Notes under the pieces: model-generated
Told to the model about the DNA's origin: nothing
Databases searched by the model: none
What the model saw: the letters and a program-made list of their open reading frames with translations, nothing else
Made by a program: the position numbers and the translations under genes
Source: CAIKZZ01 sp035604595
GTDB lineage: Bacteria; Pseudomonadota; Gammaproteobacteria; Steroidobacterales; Steroidobacteraceae
DNA length: 23,709 nt
Direction: 5' to 3'
Assembly: GCA_035604595.1 (NCBI GenBank)
Contig: DATNIE010000010.1
Coordinates: 1-23,709 of the forward strand
Shown here: positions 6,156 through 13,984 of the stretch, piece after piece
Numbering within the stretch: position 1 is the first letter of the stretch
How the letters are laid out: each line of letters starts with the position of its first letter

Positions 6156-6839
6156 TCAGCGTGACGAGGCGCGCGCGCGCGCCGCGAGAACCGGCGGCTC
6201 GAGGCCCGCGGCGAGCCCGCTGTCAGCCACCGGCGGGCCGGCGCGCTGCGTGAGCGGAATGACGCCGGCCCATACGGGCCAGTCGCGGTCGCGTGCCGGG
6301 TCGTCGGGGGGTCCGACCCGTACCTTGGCCGAGGCCTTCCCGAGCGGTAGCGACAGCACGACCGTCGCCCCGAGCTCCTTGCGGGTGACCGGGCGCAGGC
6401 GGTCCCACCGGCCCGGAAACCGCTGGTCGGCGAACCTCCGCAGAACTCGGGTCTTGCCGGCGGGGTCGGCGATGACTTCCGGCCGACCGAAGCACATGAC
6501 GGAGCGGTAGTTCGCGGTGTGGTTGAAGGCCGAGCGGGCGAGCACCCAGCCGTCGAACACGGTCGCGGTCAGGCATACCTCGGCGCCGGCGCCAGTCGCC
6601 TTCAGCATCCGGCTCGCGACGCTGCCGTGCCAGTACACTCTGTCATCGATGCGCCAGTGCAACGTCGGCGTGGCCACCGGCCGGCCCTCGACGATGTGGG
6701 CGATGTGACAATGGGTCGCGGCATCGAGGATCTCGTGGATCACCTGAAGGTCATACCGGGCGAGCTCTGGCAGTCGCCGGACGCGCGTGAAGGCGCCCGT
6801 CCCGCTGCTGCCGACGCGCCTGCGCTTGCTGGCCACCAT
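6156..6839 (-). CDS. Pyridoxamine 5'-phosphate oxidase-like flavoprotein (split-barrel FMN-binding family)
   Basis: A 227-residue protein of the FMN-binding split-barrel class, close to the NimA-like/PNPOx-related subgroup. Visible landmarks are the early HEILDAATHCHIAHIVEGRP strand pair, the WRIDDRVYWHGSVASRMLKA segment that lines the flavin phosphate site, and SAFNHTANYRSVMCFGRPE. Such proteins reduce or bind small molecules with FMN; true pyridoxine oxidase activity is not implied. The ATG at 6839..6837 follows AGGAG eight bases upstream, which rejects longer upstream readings. The C-terminal tail after about residue 200 is low-complexity and encoded in an alternating CG run (about 6168-6184), so it is probably disordered. 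It diverges from truC with only 24 bp between starts. Confidence 0.85.
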   Translation of the reverse strand: MVASKRRRVGSSGTGAFTRVRRLPELARYDLQVIHEILDAATHCHIAHIVEGRPVATPTLHWRIDDRVYWHGSVASRMLKATGAGAEVCLTATVFDGWVLARSAFNHTANYRSVMCFGRPEVIADPAGKTRVLRRFADQRFPGRWDRLRPVTRKELGATVVLSLPLGKASAKVRVGPPDDPARDRDWPVWAGVIPLTQRAGPPVADSGLAAGLEPPVLAARARASSR

Positions 6840-6863
6840 GCCGCTCGCTCCTCGCCACCTGGA

Positions 6864-7643
6864 TTGGCCGCGCCAGTATGCCGCGACGCGCCGCTCGAAA
6901 TCCTCTACCAGGACGAGTATCTGGTAGCGATCGCCAAGCCGAGCGGGCTGCTCGTGCATCGCACGCCGCTCGATCCGTGGGCGACAGGGTTTGCGGTCCA
7001 GCGGCTCCGGGACCAGCTCGGCTGCACGGTCTACCCTGTCCACCGCCTCGACAAGGCCACCTCCGGGGTGCTGCTGTTCGCGCTTGACCCGGACGTCCTT
7101 GCGCAGCTGAGTGCGGCGTTCGAGCGCGGCGCGGTGTCGAAGCGCTACCTCGCCATCGTCCGGGGTTGGCCGCCCGAGACGCTGCACATCGACCATGCGC
7201 TCGAGCGGCTGGCCGACGAGTACACCGACCGGCCGCCGGCAATGGCCCCGCAGCCGGCGGTGACGAGACTGCGGCGCCTCGCGACGGCCGAACTGCCGGT
7301 GCGCGTCGACCGCTACCCGACGAGCCGCTACGCGCTGGTCGCCCTCGAGCCGCTGACCGGGCGTCGCCATCAGCTGCGCCGCCATCTGAAGCACGCCGGG
7401 TATCCGATCGTCGGTGACACGACCTATGGCCAGGGTCGGCACAATCGGCTGTTCCGGACCAGATTCCGCTCGGAGCGCCTGCTGCTCGCTGCCGTGTCAC
7501 TGCAGCTGCGCCATCCGCTGTCCGGCGAGCCGCTCCAGATCGCCGCGAAGCCCGCCGCGGACTTCGCGAGCGTTGCGGCCGGACTCGGCTGGCCGGATGC
7601 CGTCCTGCGCCTCGCGACCGCCTCGCCCCCGGGAGTCGCCTGA
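6864..7643 (+). CDS. truC: tRNA pseudouridine synthase, TruC-like (RluA family)
   Basis: A 259-residue protein from a TTG start. It has the RluA-family catalytic motif HRLDKATSG with Asp63 as nucleophile, preceded by LEILYQDEYLVAIAKPSG and LVHRTPLD, which are characteristic of TruC (pseudouridine 65 in tRNA). Later family motifs are KRYLAIVRGW, LEPLTGRRHQLRRHLKHAGY and PIVGDTTYG. The start is uncertain: no ATG or GTG lies in frame near the expected N-terminus, and TTG at 6864 gives almost the length of the E. coli enzyme (260 residues) without overlapping the divergent gene; its ribosome-binding site is weak. The next gene begins two bases after the stop, so this probably opens a seven-gene operon. 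Confidence 0.88.
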   Translation: MAAPVCRDAPLEILYQDEYLVAIAKPSGLLVHRTPLDPWATGFAVQRLRDQLGCTVYPVHRLDKATSGVLLFALDPDVLAQLSAAFERGAVSKRYLAIVRGWPPETLHIDHALERLADEYTDRPPAMAPQPAVTRLRRLATAELPVRVDRYPTSRYALVALEPLTGRRHQLRRHLKHAGYPIVGDTTYGQGRHNRLFRTRFRSERLLLAAVSLQLRHPLSGEPLQIAAKPAADFASVAAGLGWPDAVLRLATASPPGVA

Positions 7644-7645
7644 CC

Positions 7646-8560
7646 GTGGCGCTCGCGACGGGATCGGGCCACTGGCTCGCGATCGTCAACATCGCGGCCG
7701 GTGCCGGCCGCACGGCGCGCGCGTGGCCGCAGCTCAAGGAGGCGCTCGCGGCAGCGGGCGTGTCCGCCGAGTCGGACATGACGCGCGGTCAGGGCCATGC
7801 GACCGAGCTCGCCTCGCGCGGCTACGCGCGCGGTGTCCGTCGCTTTCTCGCCGTCGGCGGGGACGGCACGCTCCATGAGGTGCTCAACGGCATCGGCGAC
7901 GGCACGGAGCGCTGCGCGATCGCTGCCGCGCCGCTCGGAACGGCCAATGACTGGGCCCGCGGGCTCGGAATCCCCCGCAGCCCCGTCGCAATCGCCGCCA
8001 TGCTGCGCGCGGAGCACCGGCTAGCCTGCGATGTCGGGCTTGCCGAGTTCGCCTCGGCCGGCGAGCACCGCCGGCGCCGGTTCATCAACGTGGCAGGCGC
8101 CGGGTACGACGCCTTCGTGCTCGAGCGGTTGCCCCGCCGCGGCCCGCAGCGGCTTCGCTACCTGTGGGCGCTCGCCTCGAACCTGACTGCCTATCGCCCA
8201 CCATTGTTTCGCGTCGAGTGCGACGGCCGATCGTTCGAGGAGCGCCTGCTGGTCGCGTTCGCCGCGCTCGGCCGCTATTGCGGCGGAGGCCTCGAGTTCG
8301 CCTCCGATGCATCCCCGAGCGACGGGCTCCTCGACCTTGTCGCCATCAAGGCGATCGGGCCGCTCGCCGTGCTCGCGCGACTCCCGAAGGCCTACGGTGG
8401 GCGCATCGCCAAGGATCCGGTCGCGATCACGGGGCGCGGCCCGAGCGTGCTGATCGACGCCGACCGCCCGACCGGGGTCGAGGCGGACGGCCAGCTGCTC
8501 GGGACGACACCGTGCGCACTGCGCGTATTGCCGGGCGCGATCGACGCGGTCGTGCCGTGA
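7646..8560 (+). CDS. Diacylglycerol kinase/YegS-family lipid kinase
   Basis: A 304-residue DAGK-catalytic-domain protein. The nucleotide-binding motif VGGDGTLHEVLNG is at 70-82 and APLGTANDWARGLG follows at 95-108; the C-terminal half includes GGGLEFASDASPSDGLLDLV and the VEADGQ segment typical of this fold. Family members phosphorylate diacylglycerol, phosphatidylglycerol, sphingoid bases or related lipids at the inner membrane; the substrate here is unknown. The GTG start lies two bases after the truC stop, so the two are cotranscribed and probably coupled. No transmembrane helix is seen, which fits the soluble, membrane-associated YegS type rather than the integral DgkA type. The nearby patatin gene suggests a shared role in phospholipid turnover, which is inference. 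Confidence 0.9.
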   Translation: MALATGSGHWLAIVNIAAGAGRTARAWPQLKEALAAAGVSAESDMTRGQGHATELASRGYARGVRRFLAVGGDGTLHEVLNGIGDGTERCAIAAAPLGTANDWARGLGIPRSPVAIAAMLRAEHRLACDVGLAEFASAGEHRRRRFINVAGAGYDAFVLERLPRRGPQRLRYLWALASNLTAYRPPLFRVECDGRSFEERLLVAFAALGRYCGGGLEFASDASPSDGLLDLVAIKAIGPLAVLARLPKAYGGRIAKDPVAITGRGPSVLIDADRPTGVEADGQLLGTTPCALRVLPGAIDAVVP

Positions 8561-8597
8561 GATCCTTAGCCTGCCTGCTCCGGACCGGAGACTTGCC

Positions 8598-8954
8598 TTG
8601 ATCTACGAGACCCGCCGCGATCGCCTGGCCACGCGCGCCACGTTCGCGAAACGCCAGCCCGCGCACACCGCGGTCTGCGCCGGCCTGGTCAGCGGCTCGC
8701 TCGCGATCGGCGGTCTCGGCTACCACGGGTTCATAAGCCTGCCGTGGCTCGAGGCACTCTTGAACGCATTGATGATGATGGGCGACATGGGACCCGTGGA
8801 CGCGCTGCACACGACGGCCGGCAAGCTGTTCGCGCCGGCGTATGCGCCTTACTGGGGCCTCGTGCTGCTGGTGGCTGCCGGCGTTCTGTTCGCGCCGCTC
8901 CCGCACCGAAGGCTGCACCGGTTCCACCTGACGACGGAGCACGACAGCCGATGA
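8598..8954 (+). CDS. Conserved small two-helix membrane protein
   Basis: A 118-residue protein from a TTG start with GGAG about eight bases upstream. Helix one is about residues 24-48 (HTAVCAGLVSGSLAIGGLGY) and helix two about 84-100 (YWGLVLLVAAGVLFAPL), followed by a basic HRRLHRFH segment. Between them lies a short loop, MMMGDMGPVDALHTTAGKLF. The helix-loop-helix layout with MGPV resembles small proteins annotated as ion-channel-like, but I see no TVGYG potassium filter, so no channel function is claimed. I recall this as a conserved family without assigned function. Its stop overlaps the patatin start by four bases (ATGA), so the two products are probably made together. Confidence 0.78.
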   Translation: MIYETRRDRLATRATFAKRQPAHTAVCAGLVSGSLAIGGLGYHGFISLPWLEALLNALMMMGDMGPVDALHTTAGKLFAPAYAPYWGLVLLVAAGVLFAPLPHRRLHRFHLTTEHDSR

Positions 8955-11173
8955 GCGCTCCCTTCCCCGTGCCGCCAGCGCGCCCCGTGACCACCGGGCG
9001 CTGGGCCGTGCTCGCCATCGTCGCCCTCGCCGGCCTGCCGCTCATCGCCCCGCAGCCGGCACTGGCGGCAGCGCGACCCAAGATCTGCCTGGTGCTCTCC
9101 GGTGGCGGCGCGCGCGGCATCGCGCACATCGGCGTCCTCAAGGTCCTGGAGGAGGAGCGCGTGCCGATCGACTGCGTCGTCGGCACCAGCGCCGGAGCCG
9201 TGATCGGCGGCGCCTACGCCTCCGGTGCCTCCCCGGAGGAGATCGAGCGCGCCATTCGCGGAGCGGACTGGGATGACCTGCTGACCGATCAGCCGGCGCG
9301 TTTCAATCGTTCCGTCTACGCCAAGGAAATCGACCGCGCGGGAATCAGCAGCAGGGAGGTCGGAATCCGCGGCACCTCGATCGGCCTGCCGCGCGGCGTC
9401 GTGATCGGGCAGCACCTGCAGTTCTTCCTGCAGTCGCTGGTCGCACCCGCGAGCCACGGACCCTTCGATCAGCTGCCGATCCCGTACCGGGCGCTGGCGA
9501 CCGACTTCGAGACCGGCCGGCTGGTGGTGCTCGACCACGGCGATCTGGCGGGCGCGATCCGCGCCAGCATGTCGGTGCCGGGAGCGTTCGCCCCGGTGGA
9601 GATCGATGGCGCGACGCTCGTCGACGGCGGACTCGTGCGCAATCTCGGCGTCGATGTCGCCCGCCAGCTCGGCGCCGACGTCGTGATCGCCGTGAACGTC
9701 GGATCGCCGTTACTGAAGCGCGCCGAGCTCGGGTCCCTGCTCAGCGCGGCGGAGCAGACACTTTACATTCTGGTCCAGGAGAACGTCGACGTGTCGCTCG
9801 CGAGCCTCCAGGCGCGCGACGTGCTGATCTCACCGGACCTCGGCGCGCTCGGCGTGGGCGATTTCGCGCACGGCGCGGATTACATTCCGGCCGGCGAGCG
9901 GGCCGCCCGGCTTGCGGAATCCGCCCTCGCTCCACTCGCGCTCAGCGAGGCCGACTATGCGGCCTGGCGCCGGACCCAGCGCCGCGCGCGTGTCGCGCCG
10001 CACTACGATCGCGTCGTCGTCGACACCTCGCGGCTGGTGCGCGTTCCGCCGGCCTCGATCAGCCACCTGCTCGGCGGCGAGCCGGATCCGGCGAATCCGG
10101 ACGCGGCGATCAATACGCTGCTCGGAACGGACGACTTCGAGCTGATCGAGGGCGAGGTGCAGCCGGGACCGGAGGGCACGACGCTGGTGCTGCGGCCGGT
10201 CGAGAAGCCCTGGGGCCCCGACTACCTGCGGGTGGGCGGGCTGCTGACAGCGAATTTCGAGGGCGCGAGCGCCTTCACGCTGTACCTCGACCAGCGCCGC
10301 ACCTGGCTCAGCGATACCGGTCTCGAGTGGCGCAACCGGGCGAGCCTGGGGCAGATCGACTCCATCGCGAGTCAGCTGCGACTCCCGCTCGACTCGGCGC
10401 GAACCGTGTTTGTCGCACCGCGGCTGCTCGGCTCAGACGAGCTGCACGACCTGTACGTCGGCACCGACGCCATCGGGACGTTTCGAGTCAAGCAGCTTCG
10501 ACTCGGGCTGGATCTGGGCCTGCGGATCGGGAACCTCGGGGAGGTCACCGCCGGCATCGAGGGGGGCTCGGGCGCCGCCGCACGCACCGCGGGCGAGGCA
10601 GTGGAGCCGGACGTCCGCCACCGCATCGGGGCCTTCTACGCGACCTGGGTGTTCGACCGGCTCGACAGCCTCGACTTCCCGCGGCGCGGCTTTCTCGTGT
10701 CCGGCGATGCCGAGCTCGCACGCCGGATACTCGGCGGCGAGGACGTCTACGATCGCATGTCGATCGAGGCGCAGCAGGCGTTCGGCACCGAGCGCTCGAG
10801 CCTTCTGATCGCGGCGCGCTATCAGACCGCACTCGGCGGTCAGCTGCCGTTGTACGAGCAGTTCACGCTGGGCGGCTTCCAGAACCTCTCCGGGCTCGCG
10901 CTCGACCAGGAGCTGTCGAGCCGGATCGCCTTCCTCCGCGCCGTATACCGCTGGCGGGTTGCGACATTTTCGGCGCTGCTGCCGGCGCTCTACGCCGGCG
11001 TGTCGCTCGAGGCGGCTGATCTCGGGGCGCGACCCGGTGGAGTGCGCCCCGGCCAGCTGTATGGAACGTCCACGTTCCTGTCGGCCGACTCGGCGCTCGG
11101 GCCGTTGTATCTTGGCGTCGGGGTCGCCGACGGTGGCTTCGCGGCCCTCTATCTGTACGTCGGGCGGCCGTGA
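8951..11173 (+). CDS. Patatin-like phospholipase with C-terminal outer-membrane barrel (PlpD-type, type Vd autotransporter)
   Basis: A 740-residue protein. Residues 1-39 form a signal peptide (core LAIVALAGLPLIA, cut near ALA). The patatin domain follows at about 44-320: oxyanion loop GGGARG at 51-56, nucleophile Ser80 in GTSAG, and the dyad Asp225 in DGG. A linker with a POTRA-like part then leads to a barrel from about residue 425, with alternating strands (YLRVGGLLTANFEG, FTLYLDQRRTWL) up to YLYVGRP. This is the architecture of Pseudomonas PlpD, a lipase displayed by a 16-strand barrel. The ATG at 8951 overlaps the upstream gene by four bases; longer readings are rejected because only this start puts the signal peptide first. 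All catalytic residues are present, so an active A1-type phospholipase or lipase is likely. Confidence 0.92.
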   Translation: MSAPFPVPPARPVTTGRWAVLAIVALAGLPLIAPQPALAAARPKICLVLSGGGARGIAHIGVLKVLEEERVPIDCVVGTSAGAVIGGAYASGASPEEIERAIRGADWDDLLTDQPARFNRSVYAKEIDRAGISSREVGIRGTSIGLPRGVVIGQHLQFFLQSLVAPASHGPFDQLPIPYRALATDFETGRLVVLDHGDLAGAIRASMSVPGAFAPVEIDGATLVDGGLVRNLGVDVARQLGADVVIAVNVGSPLLKRAELGSLLSAAEQTLYILVQENVDVSLASLQARDVLISPDLGALGVGDFAHGADYIPAGERAARLAESALAPLALSEADYAAWRRTQRRARVAPHYDRVVVDTSRLVRVPPASISHLLGGEPDPANPDAAINTLLGTDDFELIEGEVQPGPEGTTLVLRPVEKPWGPDYLRVGGLLTANFEGASAFTLYLDQRRTWLSDTGLEWRNRASLGQIDSIASQLRLPLDSARTVFVAPRLLGSDELHDLYVGTDAIGTFRVKQLRLGLDLGLRIGNLGEVTAGIEGGSGAAARTAGEAVEPDVRHRIGAFYATWVFDRLDSLDFPRRGFLVSGDAELARRILGGEDVYDRMSIEAQQAFGTERSSLLIAARYQTALGGQLPLYEQFTLGGFQNLSGLALDQELSSRIAFLRAVYRWRVATFSALLPALYAGVSLEAADLGARPGGVRPGQLYGTSTFLSADSALGPLYLGVGVADGGFAALYLYVGRP

Positions 11174-11219
11174 CCGTGCGCATCGAGTCTGCGGCCGCGT
11201 CCGATCACTCGGTGACCTG

Positions 11220-12473
11220 ATGGACGCTCTCCTCGACCTGCAGGCGCTCGCCGGCATCGCTGCCTTCATCGCGCTCGCCCTCCCGTTCAGCTCTCGGATC
11301 GCCAGCATTCGCTGGCGCCTCGTCGCGGTGGCGGTCGCGCTGCAGTTCGCGATCTGCTTCGTGCTGCTGCGCGTTCCCCCGATCAGCGCGGCGCTCTCGT
11401 CCCTCAACCGCCTCGTCGCTGCGCTCTCGGACGCGACCCGCCAGGGCACGGCGTTCGTGTTCGGCTACGCCGGCGGCGCGCCACCGCCGTTCGTGATCAC
11501 GCGGCCCGCAGCGCTCGCCGTATTTGCGTTTCAGGTGATCCCGATCATTCTGGTCGTGTCGGCACTGTCGGCGGTGCTGTGGTACTGGCGCGTGCTGCCG
11601 GTCGTGATCCGTGGCATTGCGTGGATCTTCGAGCGCACGCTCGGCACGCGCGGCCCGGCGGGTTTCGCGGTGACCGCCAACGTGTTCGTCGGGCAGGTCG
11701 AGGCGCCGCTGCTGGTACGGCCGTACATCGCGCGCATGACCCGCTACGAGCTGCTGCTGCTGATGACCGCCGGCATGGCGATGATTGCCGGGTCGATGAT
11801 GGTCGTGTACGCCGCGATGCTCGCCAGCCACTTCGACAACATGCTGTCGCAGCTGCTGACCAAGTCGCTGATGTCGATCCCGGCCTCGATCCTGTTCGCC
11901 TACCTGATGCTGCCGGACGACGCGCAATCGGCCGACCATGCAGAGCCCGGCCGGATCTACACGAGCACGATGGACGCCGTCACCCGCGGCACGGCGGACG
12001 GCCTGCACATCTGGCTCAATGTCATCGCAATCCTGATCGTGCTGATCGCGCTGGTCGCGCTCGTCAACATGGGCGTCGCGGCGCTGCCGGATGTCGGCGG
12101 AGCACCACTGTCGCTCGAGCGGATCGTGGGCTGGCTGTTCGCGCCGCTCGCCTGGCTGATGGGCATACCCTGGTCCGAGGCGCCTCAGGCGGGGAGCCTG
12201 CTCGGGATCAAGACCGTGCTCAACGAGTTCCTCGCCTACCTGAAGCTCGCCGAGCTCGGCCGCGGGGCGCTGTCGGACCGAACGCGGCTGATCGCGATCT
12301 ACGCCCTGTGCGGCTTCGCGAATTTCGCCAGCATGGGAATCCAGATCAGCGGGATCGCGGCGATGGCGCCGGAGCGCCGCGCCGATCTCAACGAGCTGGC
12401 GCTGCGCTCGCTCGTCGGTGCGACGCTCGCCTCGTGCATGACCGGCGCGATCGTCGGCATTGTCGCGTTCTGA
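11220..12473 (+). CDS. nupC: Concentrative nucleoside transporter (CNT/NupC family)
   Basis: A 417-residue integral inner-membrane protein with about nine or ten hydrophobic helices. CNT signatures are GYAGGAPPPFVI near residue 82, the TANVFVGQVEAPLLVRPYI segment (the QxEAPL nucleoside-site motif), the GSMMVVYAAML helix, and GIKTVLNEFLAYLKL (the second substrate-site motif). The last helix ends in SCMTGAIVGIVAF. It imports nucleosides with a cation gradient. The ATG at 11220 gives the usual family length; the gap from the patatin stop is 46 bp. Its stop is five bases before thymidine kinase, so uptake and phosphorylation of thymidine are encoded together. Confidence 0.93.
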   Translation: MDALLDLQALAGIAAFIALALPFSSRIASIRWRLVAVAVALQFAICFVLLRVPPISAALSSLNRLVAALSDATRQGTAFVFGYAGGAPPPFVITRPAALAVFAFQVIPIILVVSALSAVLWYWRVLPVVIRGIAWIFERTLGTRGPAGFAVTANVFVGQVEAPLLVRPYIARMTRYELLLLMTAGMAMIAGSMMVVYAAMLASHFDNMLSQLLTKSLMSIPASILFAYLMLPDDAQSADHAEPGRIYTSTMDAVTRGTADGLHIWLNVIAILIVLIALVALVNMGVAALPDVGGAPLSLERIVGWLFAPLAWLMGIPWSEAPQAGSLLGIKTVLNEFLAYLKLAELGRGALSDRTRLIAIYALCGFANFASMGIQISGIAAMAPERRADLNELALRSLVGATLASCMTGAIVGIVAF

Positions 12474-12478
12474 GCGCC

Positions 12479-13063
12479 ATGGCGAAGCTCTACTTCCACT
12501 ACTCGACGATGAACGCGGGCAAGTCGACGGCGCTCCTGCAAGCGGGCCACAACTACCGCGAGCGCGGCATGCGCACGCTCGTCTACACCGCATCAGCCGA
12601 CACCCGCGGCGCAGGGCGCGTCCACTCGCGCATCGGAATCAGCGGTGCGGCGCGCCCGTTTGGGGCGGCGACCGACCTCCGTGCCGAGATCGCTGCCGCG
12701 CACGGCGATGCGACGCTCGGCTGCGTGCTGGTCGATGAAGCGCAATTCCTGACGCGCGACCAGGTCCGCGCGCTCGGGCGGGTGGCCGACGAACTCGGCA
12801 TCCCGGTGCTCTGCTACGGGCTGCGGACGGATTTTCGCGGCGAGCTGTTCCCGGGGAGCGCGGCGCTGCTCGCGTGGGCCGACGATCTCATCGAGCTGAA
12901 GACCGTCTGTCACTGCGGACGCAAGGCGACGATGGTGGTCCGGGTCGGCCCCGACGGCGCGGTCGAGCGCGAGGGCGCACAGGTCGAGATCGGCGGCAAT
13001 GAGCGCTACCTGCCGCTGTGCCGGCGCCATTTCCTGGCGGCCCTCGAGAGCGGCCGCCCCTGA
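12479..13063 (+). CDS. tdk: Thymidine kinase (type II)
   Basis: A 194-residue type II thymidine kinase. The P-loop is STMNAGKST at 9-17 (Lys15, Ser16), the DEAQF box at 86-90 holds the catalytic Glu87, and the zinc site is made by CHC (144 and 146) and CRRH (181-184). The lasso segment QVEIGGNERYLPLC closes the thymidine pocket. It phosphorylates thymidine or deoxyuridine for DNA synthesis by salvage. The start ATG follows the transporter stop by five bases, giving a functional pair: import, then trapping by phosphorylation. Length and motifs are complete, and nothing suggests damage. Confidence 0.95.
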   Translation: MAKLYFHYSTMNAGKSTALLQAGHNYRERGMRTLVYTASADTRGAGRVHSRIGISGAARPFGAATDLRAEIAAAHGDATLGCVLVDEAQFLTRDQVRALGRVADELGIPVLCYGLRTDFRGELFPGSAALLAWADDLIELKTVCHCGRKATMVVRVGPDGAVEREGAQVEIGGNERYLPLCRRHFLAALESGRP

Positions 13064-13072
13064 GAGCGGCGC

Positions 13073-13921
13073 TTGGCACGCTCACCTCGCCTCCGCAGGA
13101 TCGCCCGCCTCGTGCTGGCCGGACTCGTGCTCGTGCACCTGGCCGCCTTTGCCGCCTACGAGCTGCGCGCCGGCCAGCTGCGACACCAGCAGCTGTTTCT
13201 CGACGCCCGCGACCAGTGGCGCGCCGGTAATCTTCCGGTGGCGGCCGACGGCTACCGCCAGTTCGTTCGCGACTACCGGCGCATCACCTGGCCCGTGATT
13301 CTGAGCCGCGGCTTTCCGAGCGAGGCGAGCGGCTGGTTCGCCCTCGGCCGGATCGAAGCCGAGCGCGGCGAGGTGGACGCGGCGCTCGCGGCCTTCGAGG
13401 AGGCGATGCGCCTCGCACCCGGCCTCGGACGGCGCGAGTATCGCGACCTGCTGCTCGAATCCGGGCGCGCGGCACAACTCGCCGCCTTTGCGCGCCGCGA
13501 ACGCGCGCAGGATGCGCACTCGCTGGCCGCAAGCTTTGATCTCGGCGCCGCGCTCCTCGCCACGGGCCGGGCTGAGGAGGCCGCGCGAGAGTACGAGCAC
13601 GGCCTCACGCTCGTGCCGGAATTTCTCGCGACGCGCGACCCGGCGTGGCGGGGCGCGGTGTCCGTGCCGGAGGCCGAGCTCCTCAACCTTGCCTCCGTCG
13701 CGCACCTCGCCGCCGGGGACCGCGCCCGGGCCGCGGCCGCGTGCGACGGGCTCACCGCGCGCACGCCGCCCGGAGTCCGGCTCGACCAGCTGTGCCGGGC
13801 GTTCCTCAGCGAAGCCGCGGGAGAGCGGGCCGCAAGCCTCGCGGCCCTGCGGGGCTACATCCCGCCGGCGCCGGAGCAGGAAGCCCTGGTTGCATCGCTG
13901 AAGGCCCGTCTCGGGCAGTGA
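13073..13921 (+). CDS. Membrane-anchored TPR-repeat protein
   Basis: A 282-residue protein from a TTG start nine bases after tdk, with AGAG six bases upstream. Residues 10-29 (IARLVLAGLVLVHLAAFAAY) form one N-terminal transmembrane helix after a basic MARSPRLRR stretch, so the body probably lies in the periplasm. TPR-like helix pairs follow: ARDQWRAGNLPVAADGYRQF, GRIEAERGEVDAALAAFEEAMRLAP (about 90-115) and GAALLATGRAEEAAREYEHG (about 158-178). TPR domains bind partner proteins; the partner is unknown. It ends the seven-gene run and a possible terminator follows. Other starts, such as a GTG at about codon 14, would cut into the membrane helix. Confidence 0.7.
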   Translation: MARSPRLRRIARLVLAGLVLVHLAAFAAYELRAGQLRHQQLFLDARDQWRAGNLPVAADGYRQFVRDYRRITWPVILSRGFPSEASGWFALGRIEAERGEVDAALAAFEEAMRLAPGLGRREYRDLLLESGRAAQLAAFARRERAQDAHSLAASFDLGAALLATGRAEEAAREYEHGLTLVPEFLATRDPAWRGAVSVPEAELLNLASVAHLAAGDRARAAAACDGLTARTPPGVRLDQLCRAFLSEAAGERAASLAALRGYIPPAPEQEALVASLKARLGQ

Positions 13922-13929
13922 CGGTACCG

Positions 13930-13978
13930 CCGGCTGCGCCTCGCCGCAGCGCGCGCTCCCGGGCGCGTCGGCAGCCGG
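13930..13978. terminator. Possible bidirectional terminator between convergent genes
   Basis: CCGGCTGC (13930-13937) and GCAGCCGG (13971-13978) are perfect 8-bp inverted arms. The loop holds a second stem, CGCGC-TCCCGG-GCGCG. It fills the 63-bp gap between the convergent TPR and oxidoreductase genes. No U-tract follows on either strand, so intrinsic termination is only suggested. Confidence 0.4.
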
Positions 13979-13984
13979 ATGCGG

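Noticed and set aside
6751..7779. Long minus-strand open frame (342 codons) opposite truC
   Set aside because: Arg/Ala/Ser-rich composition typical of the antisense of a GC-rich gene; the plus strand has a clear pseudouridine synthase in the same place.
11205..12593. Long minus-strand open frame (462 codons) opposite the nucleoside transporter
   Set aside because: Its composition is the shadow of membrane helices in a GC-rich gene; no family motif is seen, while the plus strand encodes an intact CNT transporter and tdk.
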